From positions 1 through 5,058 of the forward strand of contig CAZQXC010000163.1 of NCBI GenBank assembly GCA_964597075.1: a DNA stretch of 5,058 nt, given 5' to 3'. The stretch is from UBA2336 sp964597075 (GTDB lineage: Bacteria; Bacteroidota; Bacteroidia; Cytophagales; Cyclobacteriaceae). Under the pieces are notes generated by a model that had not been told where the DNA came from, made no database searches, and was given only the letters and a program-made list of their open reading frames with translations. Positions 1 through 4,262 of the stretch are shown one piece after another. The first letter of the stretch is position 1; every line of letters begins with the position of its first letter. The translations under genes were made by a program, and so were the position numbers.

Positions 1-259
1 TCTGAGCTTCTTCAAAGTAATATACCTTTTCGGATAGCGCGCACGTGTAGGGAGTTATCGTTCTTGATTTGTTGCGAAACTCCAGCATGCGTTTATACGG
101 TGTTACCAGTGAGGGGCCAACATCCCGCAGCTCGGAAGTTAACTGATTGACCATCATAATGTAGTTGTTGATAGCCTTCTGCTGCGGCTCCGTAAGCGTT
201 TGGGCATGTAAGCCAGATGAAGCTAAAAAAAACAGAATAAAGTATCGGAGGGTAATCAT
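1..259 (-). CDS. Exported protein of unknown function (N-terminal part, runs off left edge)
   Basis: This reading frame is open from an ATG at 257-259 to the window edge, giving 86 complete codons. Residues 1-20 form a typical signal peptide: a hydrophobic run (FILFFLASSG) followed by LHAQ, with likely cleavage near Ala19-Gln20. The protein should therefore be exported to the periplasm or outer membrane. The mature part (Thr21 onward) starts with a helical stretch (EPQQKAINNYIMMVNQL) and holds one cysteine (Cys73). The start is well fixed: an ATG three bases upstream (262-264) meets TGA after one codon. I do not recognise the family. The length and style recall N-terminal helical regions of secreted Bacteroidota proteins that carry other domains further on, but that is a guess. 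It is divergent from the DUF2007-type gene. Coding status is fairly sure, function unknown. Confidence 0.72.
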   Translation of the reverse strand, partial: MITLRYFILFFLASSGLHAQTLTEPQQKAINNYIMMVNQLTSELRDVGPSLVTPYKRMLEFRNKSRTITPYTCALSEKVYYFEEAQ

Positions 260-264
260 ACCAT

Positions 265-281
265 GAAGATAAAAAATCTTC
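265..281. repeat. Short perfect inverted repeat in the divergent intergenic gap
   Basis: GAAGAT and ATCTTC flank an AAAAA spacer, making a 6-bp stem with a 5-base loop. It lies 5 bases upstream of the minus-strand start at 259, so it would fall in that gene's leader or core promoter. It could be an operator or a chance repeat in AT-rich DNA. The rest of the divergent gap (260-336) shows no convincing promoter pair. Confidence 0.2.
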
Positions 282-336
282 CTGTTCAGCAACCTGGAAC
301 TTGAATGAAGTTATTTGAGTATATTAAGTGACCATT

Positions 337-729
337 ATGAAGGATCAGGATAACATTATTGCATACGGAAGTTTCGAAAACAGTATGGAAGCCAGCCTGG
401 CCAAGGCCAAGCTGGATGCTTACGGCATACCTTGTTTTTTAACAGAAGAAAATTTAGCCAGTCTTTACCCGATACAAAATCCCAGGTTTAGTGTACGACT
501 ACATATTTTTCAAAAAGACGAAGCGCAGGTAAGGGAAGTACTGACTGAAACTGTTTTCTTAACGGAGGAAGAACTAACCCGTTGCCCCCGATGCAAATCA
601 ACGCATGTTGAGATGGGCTATACAAAAAAATTAACCTCCCGGGTGGTCTCCATTCTTCTTTCCATAATCTTAGCCATCTTCCCGCCTAAAAAAGTTTACC
701 GCTGTCAGGATTGTGATCATGAATTTTAG
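337..729 (+). CDS. DUF2007-type signal-transducing-like protein with split zinc ribbon and hydrophobic segment
   Basis: The protein has 130 residues. Residues about 7-72 match the DUF2007 pattern: a strand (IIAYGSFEN), a helix over residues 16-29, a GIPCFLTEEN turn, and a final strand-helix (SVRLHIFQKDEAQVREVL). This is an ACT-like small fold found in bacterial proteins of unclear role, named putative signal-transducing in databases. The C-terminal part has a Cys83-x2-Cys86 pair and a Cys123-x2-Cys126 pair ending in CDHEF, as in a zinc ribbon. Between them sits a hydrophobic stretch (residues 103-116) long enough to touch or cross the membrane. The GTG at 328 in the same frame would add three residues; I chose the ATG at 337 because GTG starts are uncommon in this group and the added residues add no fold. 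The next gene starts 50 bases downstream on the same strand, so co-transcription is possible. Family call fairly sure, cellular role unknown. Confidence 0.82.
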   Translation: MKDQDNIIAYGSFENSMEASLAKAKLDAYGIPCFLTEENLASLYPIQNPRFSVRLHIFQKDEAQVREVLTETVFLTEEELTRCPRCKSTHVEMGYTKKLTSRVVSILLSIILAIFPPKKVYRCQDCDHEF

Positions 730-745
730 ACACATGCCCTAACGC

Positions 746-775
746 TTGTTATCATTTTTTTGTACTGTATCTTTC
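746..775 (+). promoter_or_regulatory. Possible Bacteroidota-type promoter before the LOG-like gene
   Basis: TTG at 746-748 and TATCTTTC at 768-775 are separated by 19 bases, close to the Bacteroidota pattern TTTG-(about 19)-TAnnTTTG, with one mismatch in the second element. Transcription would start at or just before the ATG at 780, implying a nearly leaderless message, which weakens the call. The same bases hold a feeble hairpin-plus-T-run that could instead be read as a terminator. Confidence 0.2.
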
Positions 776-779
776 ACCC

Positions 780-1286
780 ATGTTGTCAAAAATAGTCATC
801 GGTGTAATGGGTCCGGGCGAAAACGCTTCGCCCGAAGAAAATGAATTGGCCTATGAATTAGGTGCAGCCATTGCCAAACAAGGTTGGGTACTACTGACGG
901 GCGGGCGGGAGTTTGGTGTAATGGATGCCGCTATGAAAGGCTCCACCGACAATAAAGGTGTGACTATTGGTGTACTACCAGGAGACACTACAAAAGGCGC
1001 TTCCAACTATGCGCAAATCAAAATTGTAACCGGCATGGGAAGTGCACGCAATAACATAACGATACTGAGCAGTCATGTGTTGGTGGTGTTAGGGATGGCA
1101 GCCGGTACCGCTTCAGAAGTGGCGCTGGCGATAAAGGCTAACAAAAAAATTATCCTGCTGGCGCAGGATGAACTTTCAACGATGTTTTTTAAGAAAATTG
1201 GTACCTATAGGGTAACGCCTGTAAATACAGTAACCGATGCCGTTAAGTTAATTAAAGATTATGTGGGGTTGAATCAGATCCGATAA
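780..1286 (+). CDS. TIGR00725/LOG-like Rossmann-fold nucleotide-binding protein (SLOG superfamily)
   Basis: The 168-residue protein has the full set of landmarks of the TIGR00725 family, related to DprA/Smf, LOG (cytokinin-activating phosphoribohydrolase) and molybdenum-cofactor carrier proteins. A first strand and glycine loop (IGVMGPGE, residues 7-14) come first, then a helix, then the TGGREFGVM loop (residues 40-48), corresponding to the GGGxxGLM motif of LOG. Next come ARNN (89-92), a hydrophobic strand (VLVVLG, 100-105), and GTASEVALAI (109-118), corresponding to the PGGxGTxxE signature. The two prolyl-glycine positions before GT are replaced here by MAA, so cytokinin-type hydrolase activity should not be assumed; nucleotide or cofactor binding in the cytoplasm is safer. 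Length is normal for the family and the gene is intact. The ATG at 780 places the first strand right at the N terminus, as expected. No Shine-Dalgarno is seen. It lies 50 bases after the DUF2007-type gene. Confidence 0.9.
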   Translation: MLSKIVIGVMGPGENASPEENELAYELGAAIAKQGWVLLTGGREFGVMDAAMKGSTDNKGVTIGVLPGDTTKGASNYAQIKIVTGMGSARNNITILSSHVLVVLGMAAGTASEVALAIKANKKIILLAQDELSTMFFKKIGTYRVTPVNTVTDAVKLIKDYVGLNQIR

Positions 1287-1287
1287 T

Positions 1288-1407
1288 CTATGTTAGCCTA
1301 AATACAGATTCAAGTTCACCAACAAGTGGTTCCCCGATCAGGTATTCAATAGCTTCCCGTTCGGTTGAAAAAGGGCGAAAATCAGTTCCCGATTCTTTCC
1401 AAGCTAA
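1288..1407 (-). pseudogene. Possible 3' remnant of an unidentified gene (39 codons, no start)
   Basis: On the minus strand a frame is open from 1407 down to a TAG at 1288-1290, bounded upstream by another TAG at 1408-1410. It has no ATG, GTG or TTG start. Its 39 residues have a natural protein composition: AWKESGTDFRPF, then STEREAIEYLIGEPLVGELE, then a final SVFRLT. The middle looks like an amphipathic helix. It fills almost the whole gap between two convergent genes, where no coding sequence is otherwise expected. I read it as the surviving end of a deleted gene, but it could also be a chance open frame: a plus-strand frame is open here too, though that one is rich in Ser and Arg and looks less like a protein. 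I do not recognise the family. Confidence 0.3.
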
Positions 1408-1434
1408 CTAAGCGATGAGCTACAAAAACACACC

Positions 1435-1671
1435 CTAGTCTTCAATTTCTTCATAACCAGTACGTAGCAACGCATAGCCAAACAACAGCATTATCACACC
1501 TATTACAATCATACCAACAAATGTGCCCCATCCATAGTCAGCTTCCTCTGCCCAGTTTTTATAGAGTAAAATAAAAATAGCCAGGATTGAAAGAATTCCT
1601 GTAATGAAACTGCCAAAGCCAAAATAAATTGCCAGTCCACCGTTTATTCGTTTTGAATATTTCTTTGTCAT
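1435..1671 (-). CDS. Small two-helix inner-membrane protein of unknown function
   Basis: The 78-residue protein has a basic N terminus (MTKKYSKR), a first hydrophobic segment at about residues 12-37, a short polar loop (KNWAEEADYGWG, 38-49), a second hydrophobic segment at about 50-69 (VGMIVIGVIMLLFGYALL lies within it), and an acidic tail (YEEIED). By the positive-inside rule the basic N terminus is cytoplasmic, and with two spans the acidic tail would be too. There is no signal peptidase site, so it should stay in the inner membrane. Its ATG lies 10 bases after the stop of the 101-residue gene upstream, so the two almost certainly share a transcript and may act together. No family is recognised. 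Coding status is well supported by the clear membrane topology and tight spacing. Confidence 0.75.
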   Translation of the reverse strand: MTKKYSKRINGGLAIYFGFGSFITGILSILAIFILLYKNWAEEADYGWGTFVGMIVIGVIMLLFGYALLRTGYEEIED

Positions 1672-1681
1672 GTCAGGTTGA

Positions 1682-1987
1682 TTAGCGGAATATTTCCAAC
1701 AAACTTTTAATTATTGGAAGCATAGCTATGATTAAAATAAAGGTAACAACAACAGAAAAAAACAACACTTTCAATCGCCTGTTCTCTTCCCGTATATTTG
1801 CTTCTTGAACAGACCGAATAAAAGCCTGACGATCCATTTCGCTCAATTGAATGTCATCATCCAGGGTTGTCTTGTCGGGTGGTTTAACAATGGCCTTATC
1901 AAAAGGCCTGTTCCGCTTCATGCGCATTAGTTCCCTGTTATACTTCAGGGTTTCATTCATCTGCCTTAAAAAGCCCTCACCAGCCAT
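1682..1987 (-). CDS. Small tail-anchored-like membrane protein of unknown function
   Basis: The 101-residue protein begins with a soluble, very basic part: GFLRQMNETLKYNRELMRMK (residues 5-24) with the cluster KRNRPFDK just after. An acidic linker follows (DDDIQLSEMD, 43-52), then a charged helix, and one hydrophobic segment at about residues 74-95 close to the C terminus. That order suggests a cytoplasmic domain anchored by a C-terminal membrane helix. The N-terminal MNETLKYNRELM-type pattern resembles small uncharacterised proteins I associate with Bacteroidota, but I cannot name a family. It is the first gene of a likely two-gene operon with the two-helix membrane protein. Only two bases separate the ATG from a long palindrome, and a candidate promoter lies 50-80 bases upstream. 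Confidence 0.75.
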   Translation of the reverse strand: MAGEGFLRQMNETLKYNRELMRMKRNRPFDKAIVKPPDKTTLDDDIQLSEMDRQAFIRSVQEANIREENRRLKVLFFSVVVTFILIIAMLPIIKSLLEIFR

Positions 1988-1989
1988 AA

Positions 1990-2016
1990 ATATTAAAGGA
2001 TTTTAATCCTTAATAT
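1990..2016 (-). promoter_or_regulatory. Long AT-rich palindrome next to the start codon (operator or leader hairpin)
   Basis: ATATT(A)AAGGATT at 1990-2002 and AATCCTTAATAT at 2005-2016 are reverse complements apart from one unpaired A at 1995, giving 12 base pairs around TT. The core AAGGATT/AATCCTT is perfect. It begins two bases upstream of the ATG at 1987 and lies inside the predicted message leader. As RNA it would fold into a hairpin that hides the start region; as DNA it has the size and symmetry of a dimeric repressor site. A terminator is unlikely because the run after the stem leads directly into the start codon and lacks a long T tract. Confidence 0.5.
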
Positions 2017-2037
2017 AAATTTTCAGGTTAAGGAAAC

Positions 2038-2067
2038 CAAGCTTATAAGGAAACGGAACAATACAAA
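2038..2067 (-). promoter_or_regulatory. Candidate promoter of the two-gene membrane-protein operon
   Basis: Read on the minus strand, TTTG (2064-2067) is followed after 18 bases by TAAGCTTG (2038-2045), which differs from the Bacteroidota TAnnTTTG box at one position. Transcription would start near 2031-2033, leaving a leader of about 45 bases that contains the palindrome at 1990-2016. It sits just after the end of the DinB-type gene, allowing the small membrane genes to be expressed separately from it. Confidence 0.35.
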
Positions 2068-2099
2068 TGCAGATAGTTCTTCATAAACTGAAATGATAT

Positions 2100-2588
2100 T
2101 TAGCGTTCCCAGAAATTAGGAGGCTGTATACCGAGTGAACGTAAATACACATACATCTGTGCCCGGTGATGAATTTCATTATCGATAAAATAAAAAATGG
2201 ATGACCATACCGTTCCCTCATACTGGTCAAAGGTTAAAATCCTTTGTTGAAATTTTTCGTCCGGTATAAGTGCCCACAACCGGTTAAGTTCAACGGTAGC
2301 CTCATCCCACATGGCCAACAACTGCGCTTTACTGTTGCCATGATTCAGTTGTTCGTTTAATTCTTCCGTTCCTCCAGAAGCAATTTGTCGCAAACCCGGT
2401 ACCGCAATGGCCAGTAACTCCTGAACCAGTGCAGCACCTGTACGCATGCCACCTATGGAATACTCAAAGAATTCTTTTTCTGGAAAGACCTCAATTACCC
2501 TGCGGGTTAGGCTTCGGTGTCCCTGCCAATGTTCGAGCAATTGAGTGGATGTAATTAGCAGGGCGTGTTGTGTTAGTGTTTTTTCCAT
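2100..2588 (-). CDS. DinB-superfamily four-helix-bundle protein
   Basis: The 162-residue protein matches the DinB/YfiT-like superfamily of metal-binding helical bundles, which includes thiol transferases such as bacillithiol transferase and mycothiol-dependent enzymes. Helix 1 carries LLEHWQGHRSLTRRVI (His20, His24); then come FFEYSIGGMRTGAALVQELL (41-59 region), a third helix (AQLLAMWDEATVELNRLWAL) and the family-typical ending FIDNEIHHRAQMYVYLRSLG (134-153) with His140 and His141, followed by IQPPNFWER. Residues in helix 1 and the HH pair are plausible metal ligands. The histidine usually found in helix 2 is absent, so a complete three-His site is not evident; this may be normal for the SIGGMR-containing subgroup. 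The substrate is unknown. An in-frame TTG at 2613-2615 would add nine residues; the ATG at 2588 is preferred because MEKTLTQHALL fits the start of the fold and TTG is rare here. It follows the exported-protein gene by 80 bases and may share its transcript. Confidence 0.88.
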   Translation of the reverse strand: MEKTLTQHALLITSTQLLEHWQGHRSLTRRVIEVFPEKEFFEYSIGGMRTGAALVQELLAIAVPGLRQIASGGTEELNEQLNHGNSKAQLLAMWDEATVELNRLWALIPDEKFQQRILTFDQYEGTVWSSIFYFIDNEIHHRAQMYVYLRSLGIQPPNFWER

Positions 2589-2668
2589 GACTGTAAGTGT
2601 TTGATTAATGACCAAATCTCACACCCGCCCATGACAACCCTGTGTCAGCAGCATAAACAAGCTGAAAA

Positions 2669-3535
2669 CTATTTTGTGTATAAACTGGTTTGCGTTGATT
2701 GAATAACCAACGTATTTAACAAAGCGAGGCGAATAATATCCATCCGGTCGCGGTCGCGCTCATCCTTGGCAATCAAAATGTAAGGATACAGTTTGTCCTT
2801 CTTCCCTAAGATTATAAAATCCGGTTCACGTTGATAGAATGCTACTGGAATCCCATCCACTATCAGTACAGTTTGATAATGATTGCCGCTGGTGACCATG
2901 GAAAAGTAGCGGCCGTTAAGTTCACCCCGTACCAAAAAACTATTTTTAGGAAAACCTCCATCATAGCGCTTTAGGCGTTGAATGAGTTTGCTGCCATTTT
3001 TCAGTAGTGTGGATAACCATACTTTACTTAGTGAATCCTCAATTGGGTTTTTTATGACTATAAAAGCACCCAGGGTATCGCGCTGTTCAACAATCAATCC
3101 TGAAGAACCCATATCCCAATCAAGGCTTATCGTTTCATTGGTTTCAACACTACGACTGCCATCTTCATTTTTTACACGCTCACGGTTCTTGGAATATTCG
3201 CCCGGGCAATACAAAGGCACCTGCCATGAGTATTCAGCGGAGGTAATCGACAAAGCATTATCCATTATCCATATCATGGCTTCCGAGTCTGATGTTTGCA
3301 ATCCTGTAAGCAGTGTAAACGCCCCCTCACCAGACCAGAATTTTTTCGGCATTTTTGTTTCACTACGTGGATTATTATTCACCAACTTAATTTCTCGTAG
3401 TTGAGGATGATCCAACTGGTACAGACTCTTCATTGCTTTGGGTTTGCCCACCGGAACAGAGTCATAGTTGGATATAATCTGTGCAGATAGCCACAGGGGC
3501 AATACTACAGAAATAACAGTGAGCCAGTGCTTCAT
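2669..3535 (-). CDS. Exported protein of unknown function
   Basis: The protein has 288 residues. It starts with a clear signal peptide, MKHWLTVISVVLPLWLSAQ, with likely cleavage after Ala18. There is no lipobox cysteine, so it should be periplasmic or secreted and not a lipoprotein. The mature part mixes short strands and charged loops. Notable segments are KKFWSGEGAFTLLTGLQ (64-80), MIWIMDNALSIT (87-98), LYCPGEYS (108-115) holding the only cysteine (Cys110), and a strand-rich region at 208-256 (for example TVLIVDGIPVAFYQ). The end is helical (MDIIRLALLNTLVIQ). I do not recognise a catalytic motif or family. The gene is intact, with a perfect TAACTTTG promoter box about 26 bases before the ATG. 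A 140-codon frame on the opposite strand inside it is a shadow. Coding is sure because of the signal peptide, but the role is unknown. Confidence 0.85.
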   Translation of the reverse strand: MKHWLTVISVVLPLWLSAQIISNYDSVPVGKPKAMKSLYQLDHPQLREIKLVNNNPRSETKMPKKFWSGEGAFTLLTGLQTSDSEAMIWIMDNALSITSAEYSWQVPLYCPGEYSKNRERVKNEDGSRSVETNETISLDWDMGSSGLIVEQRDTLGAFIVIKNPIEDSLSKVWLSTLLKNGSKLIQRLKRYDGGFPKNSFLVRGELNGRYFSMVTSGNHYQTVLIVDGIPVAFYQREPDFIILGKKDKLYPYILIAKDERDRDRMDIIRLALLNTLVIQSTQTSLYTK

Positions 3536-3544
3536 TACGTTGAA

Positions 3545-3706
3545 ATGATGGTGGATATATCAAAGTTAATAAGTTTCCACCAAACTTCAGGTCAAAAAGA
3601 AAAGTCCCTCTTTTCAAATTTCCGGACATGTTTCGACCGCGCTCAACAAGACAAATCTTTCGAAGTGGTGAAAGATGCAGACAAGGAACCTAAATATATT
3701 GCTTGA
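3545..3706 (+). CDS. Possible small ORF, 53 residues (doubtful)
   Basis: A plus-strand frame with two consecutive ATG codons (3545, 3548) runs to TGA at 3704-3706. The second half has plausible protein character (FDRAQQDKSFEVVKDADKEP and then KYIA), being Lys/Asp/Glu-rich without the Ser/Arg bias of shadow frames. Against it: it overlaps the last 17 bases of the opposite-strand 111-residue gene, it overlaps the promoter box and terminator-like hairpin assigned to neighbours, and no ribosome site is visible. It could be a remnant of an older gene, a real small protein, or chance. No family is recognised. Confidence 0.17.
   Translation: MMVDISKLISFHQTSGQKEKSLFSNFRTCFDRAQQDKSFEVVKDADKEPKYIA
3561..3568 (-). 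promoter_or_regulatory. Promoter -7 box of the exported-protein gene
   Basis: On the minus strand the bases read TAACTTTG, a full match to the Bacteroidota TAnnTTTG element. Transcription would begin near 3555, giving a leader of about 20 bases to the ATG at 3535. A clean -33 TTTG at the ideal distance is missing; copies lie 12 and 24 bases upstream, so the upstream element is uncertain. Confidence 0.42.
3594..3615 (-). terminator. Weak intrinsic terminator after the helical-protein gene
   Basis: On the minus strand GAAAAG (3610-3615), loop AGGGA, and CTTTTC (3599-3604) form a 6-bp hairpin followed at once by five T residues (3594-3598). It lies about 75 bases after the stop of the 111-residue gene and just before the promoter box of the exported-protein gene, which is where a terminator would be expected. 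The stem has only two G-C pairs, so efficiency is doubtful. Confidence 0.3.
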
Positions 3707-4025
3707 ATACCTTCTCAATATCCTGATAGAATAATTTCTCATTTTTCTCGGCAATAGAAGCTGAGTTTGTTTCACGGATTTGTGTCATCAGCATATCATA
3801 GTGGCTCAAATCAACAGGTTGGATGAGCATTTCCTTCAGGTCTCTTTTAATGAATTGAATTTTTACATTGGTCAATTCCTTGCGGTTATAAATTTCCGAA
3901 AAGTAGGATAGCAGAAAGCGTTCGTCTAAAAAATCCTTAATCAGGTCATTGCGCAGGGTGCGTACAAGGTCGAGGATAGCCTCCTCCGACAATTGTACCG
4001 TTCCTGTCGTGTTCGTTTTTTCCAT
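3690..4025 (-). CDS. Small all-helical cytoplasmic protein of unknown function
   Basis: The 111-residue protein has no signal peptide, no membrane segment and no cysteine or tryptophan, so it should be a soluble cytoplasmic protein. After a disordered Thr-rich start (MEKTNTTGTV) come helix-forming stretches: SEEAILDLVRTLRNDLIKDF (13-32), ERFLLSYFSEIYN (35-47), NVKIQFIKRDLKEMLI (53-68), HYDMLMTQIRETN (75-87) and EKLFYQDIEKVFKQY (96-110). Hydrophobic residues recur every three to four positions, as in a small helical bundle. No DNA-binding helix-turn-helix is convincing. I do not recognise the family. It stands alone, with a weak terminator below and candidate promoters above (4033-4061 and 4187-4194). 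Coding is supported by the consistent helical pattern and composition. Confidence 0.68.
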   Translation of the reverse strand: MEKTNTTGTVQLSEEAILDLVRTLRNDLIKDFLDERFLLSYFSEIYNRKELTNVKIQFIKRDLKEMLIQPVDLSHYDMLMTQIRETNSASIAEKNEKLFYQDIEKVFKQYI

Positions 4026-4032
4026 GCGTTTA

Positions 4033-4061
4033 AAAAATTATTTACTCAATACTAGAACAAA
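4033..4061 (-). promoter_or_regulatory. Possible proximal promoter of the helical-protein gene
   Basis: On the minus strand TTTG (4058-4061) is followed after 17 bases by TAATTTTT (4033-4040), one mismatch from TAnnTTTG. The start of transcription would be almost at the ATG at 4025, so the message would have very little leader. The surrounding AT richness makes a chance match easy. Confidence 0.2.
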
Positions 4062-4111
4062 AATCAGACAATACAGTGAAACCGTCAGGAAGATTACTGA
4101 CAGCTTATGTC

Positions 4112-4174
4112 CTACCTGTTTTCGCAACTAAAAATTGATTCGGCTTGTCTTGGCTTGTTGTAAAATAATTTCAT
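4112..4174 (-). CDS. Possible 20-residue leader peptide (doubtful)
   Basis: An ATG at 4172-4174 on the minus strand opens a frame that encodes MKLFYNKPRQAESIFSCENR and ends at TAG (4112-4114). It lies just below a perfect TATCTTTG box and upstream of the helical-protein gene, so it could be translated from a long leader. The frame is too short to judge by composition, and chance is the simpler explanation. Confidence 0.12.
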   Translation of the reverse strand: MKLFYNKPRQAESIFSCENR

Positions 4175-4186
4175 GCCTGCTTTTAT

Positions 4187-4194
4187 CAAAGATA
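4187..4194 (-). promoter_or_regulatory. Possible distal promoter -7 box, minus strand
   Basis: The minus strand reads TATCTTTG, a full match to TAnnTTTG. Transcription would start near 4181 and give the helical-protein gene a leader of about 155 bases containing the GTCAG/CTGAC inverted repeat and a possible 20-codon frame. No good -33 TTTG is found at the usual distance, so this rests on one element. Confidence 0.27.
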
Positions 4195-4231
4195 GAGGAT
4201 ATCCAACATTATTTTCTGGTCTGAAAATTGT

Positions 4232-4239
4232 TAATTTCG
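4232..4239 (+). promoter_or_regulatory. Possible promoter -7 box of the right-edge exported-protein gene
   Basis: TAATTTCG differs from TAnnTTTG at one position and lies 23 bases before the ATG at 4263, giving a leader of about 18 bases. No clear -33 element is present at the expected distance. Confidence 0.22.
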
Positions 4240-4262
4240 GAATAATTATTTAACCCTGCTCC

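Larger units (their letters stand above)
4026..4262. other. 237-base intergenic gap between divergent genes
   Basis: This AT-rich gap separates the minus-strand helical protein from the plus-strand exported protein. It holds candidate promoters for both directions, an inverted repeat GTCAG (4084-4088) and CTGAC (4097-4101), two copies of GGCTTGT spaced 10 bases apart (4142-4148, 4152-4158), the perfect palindrome GGATATCC (4197-4204), and a possible 20-codon frame on the minus strand (4112-4174). No RNA gene or mobile element is seen. Confidence 0.5.

Noticed and set aside
328..336. GTG start extending the DUF2007-type protein by three residues
   Set aside because: GTG starts are uncommon in this group, and the ATG at 337 fits the family start; the extension cannot be excluded.
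740..761. TAAC-GCTT-GTTA hairpin followed by seven T residues, as a terminator of the DUF2007-type gene
   Set aside because: The stem is only four pairs with one G-C, and the two genes are likely co-transcribed.
2589..2615. TTG start extending the DinB-type protein by nine residues
   Set aside because: The ATG at 2586-2588 gives the family-typical start and TTG is rare.
2632..2647. TGACA/TGTCA inverted repeat between the exported-protein and DinB genes, as a terminator
   Set aside because: The stem is five pairs with a six-base loop and no T run follows on either strand.
2982..3404. 140-codon plus-strand open frame
   Set aside because: It lies wholly inside the exported-protein gene on the opposite strand, is Ser/Pro-rich with no fold-like pattern, and has no promoter; the minus-strand frame has a signal peptide and is clearly the gene.
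3949..4131. 60-codon plus-strand open frame (MRRVRTRSRIASSDN...)
   Set aside because: Its first part is the antisense of the helical-protein gene, and its Arg/Ser-rich composition is typical of a shadow frame.
4142..4158. Two GGCTTGT copies 10 bases apart, as an operator or start of a repeat array
   Set aside because: Only two short copies occur, with no third unit and no symmetry; a chance repeat is likely.
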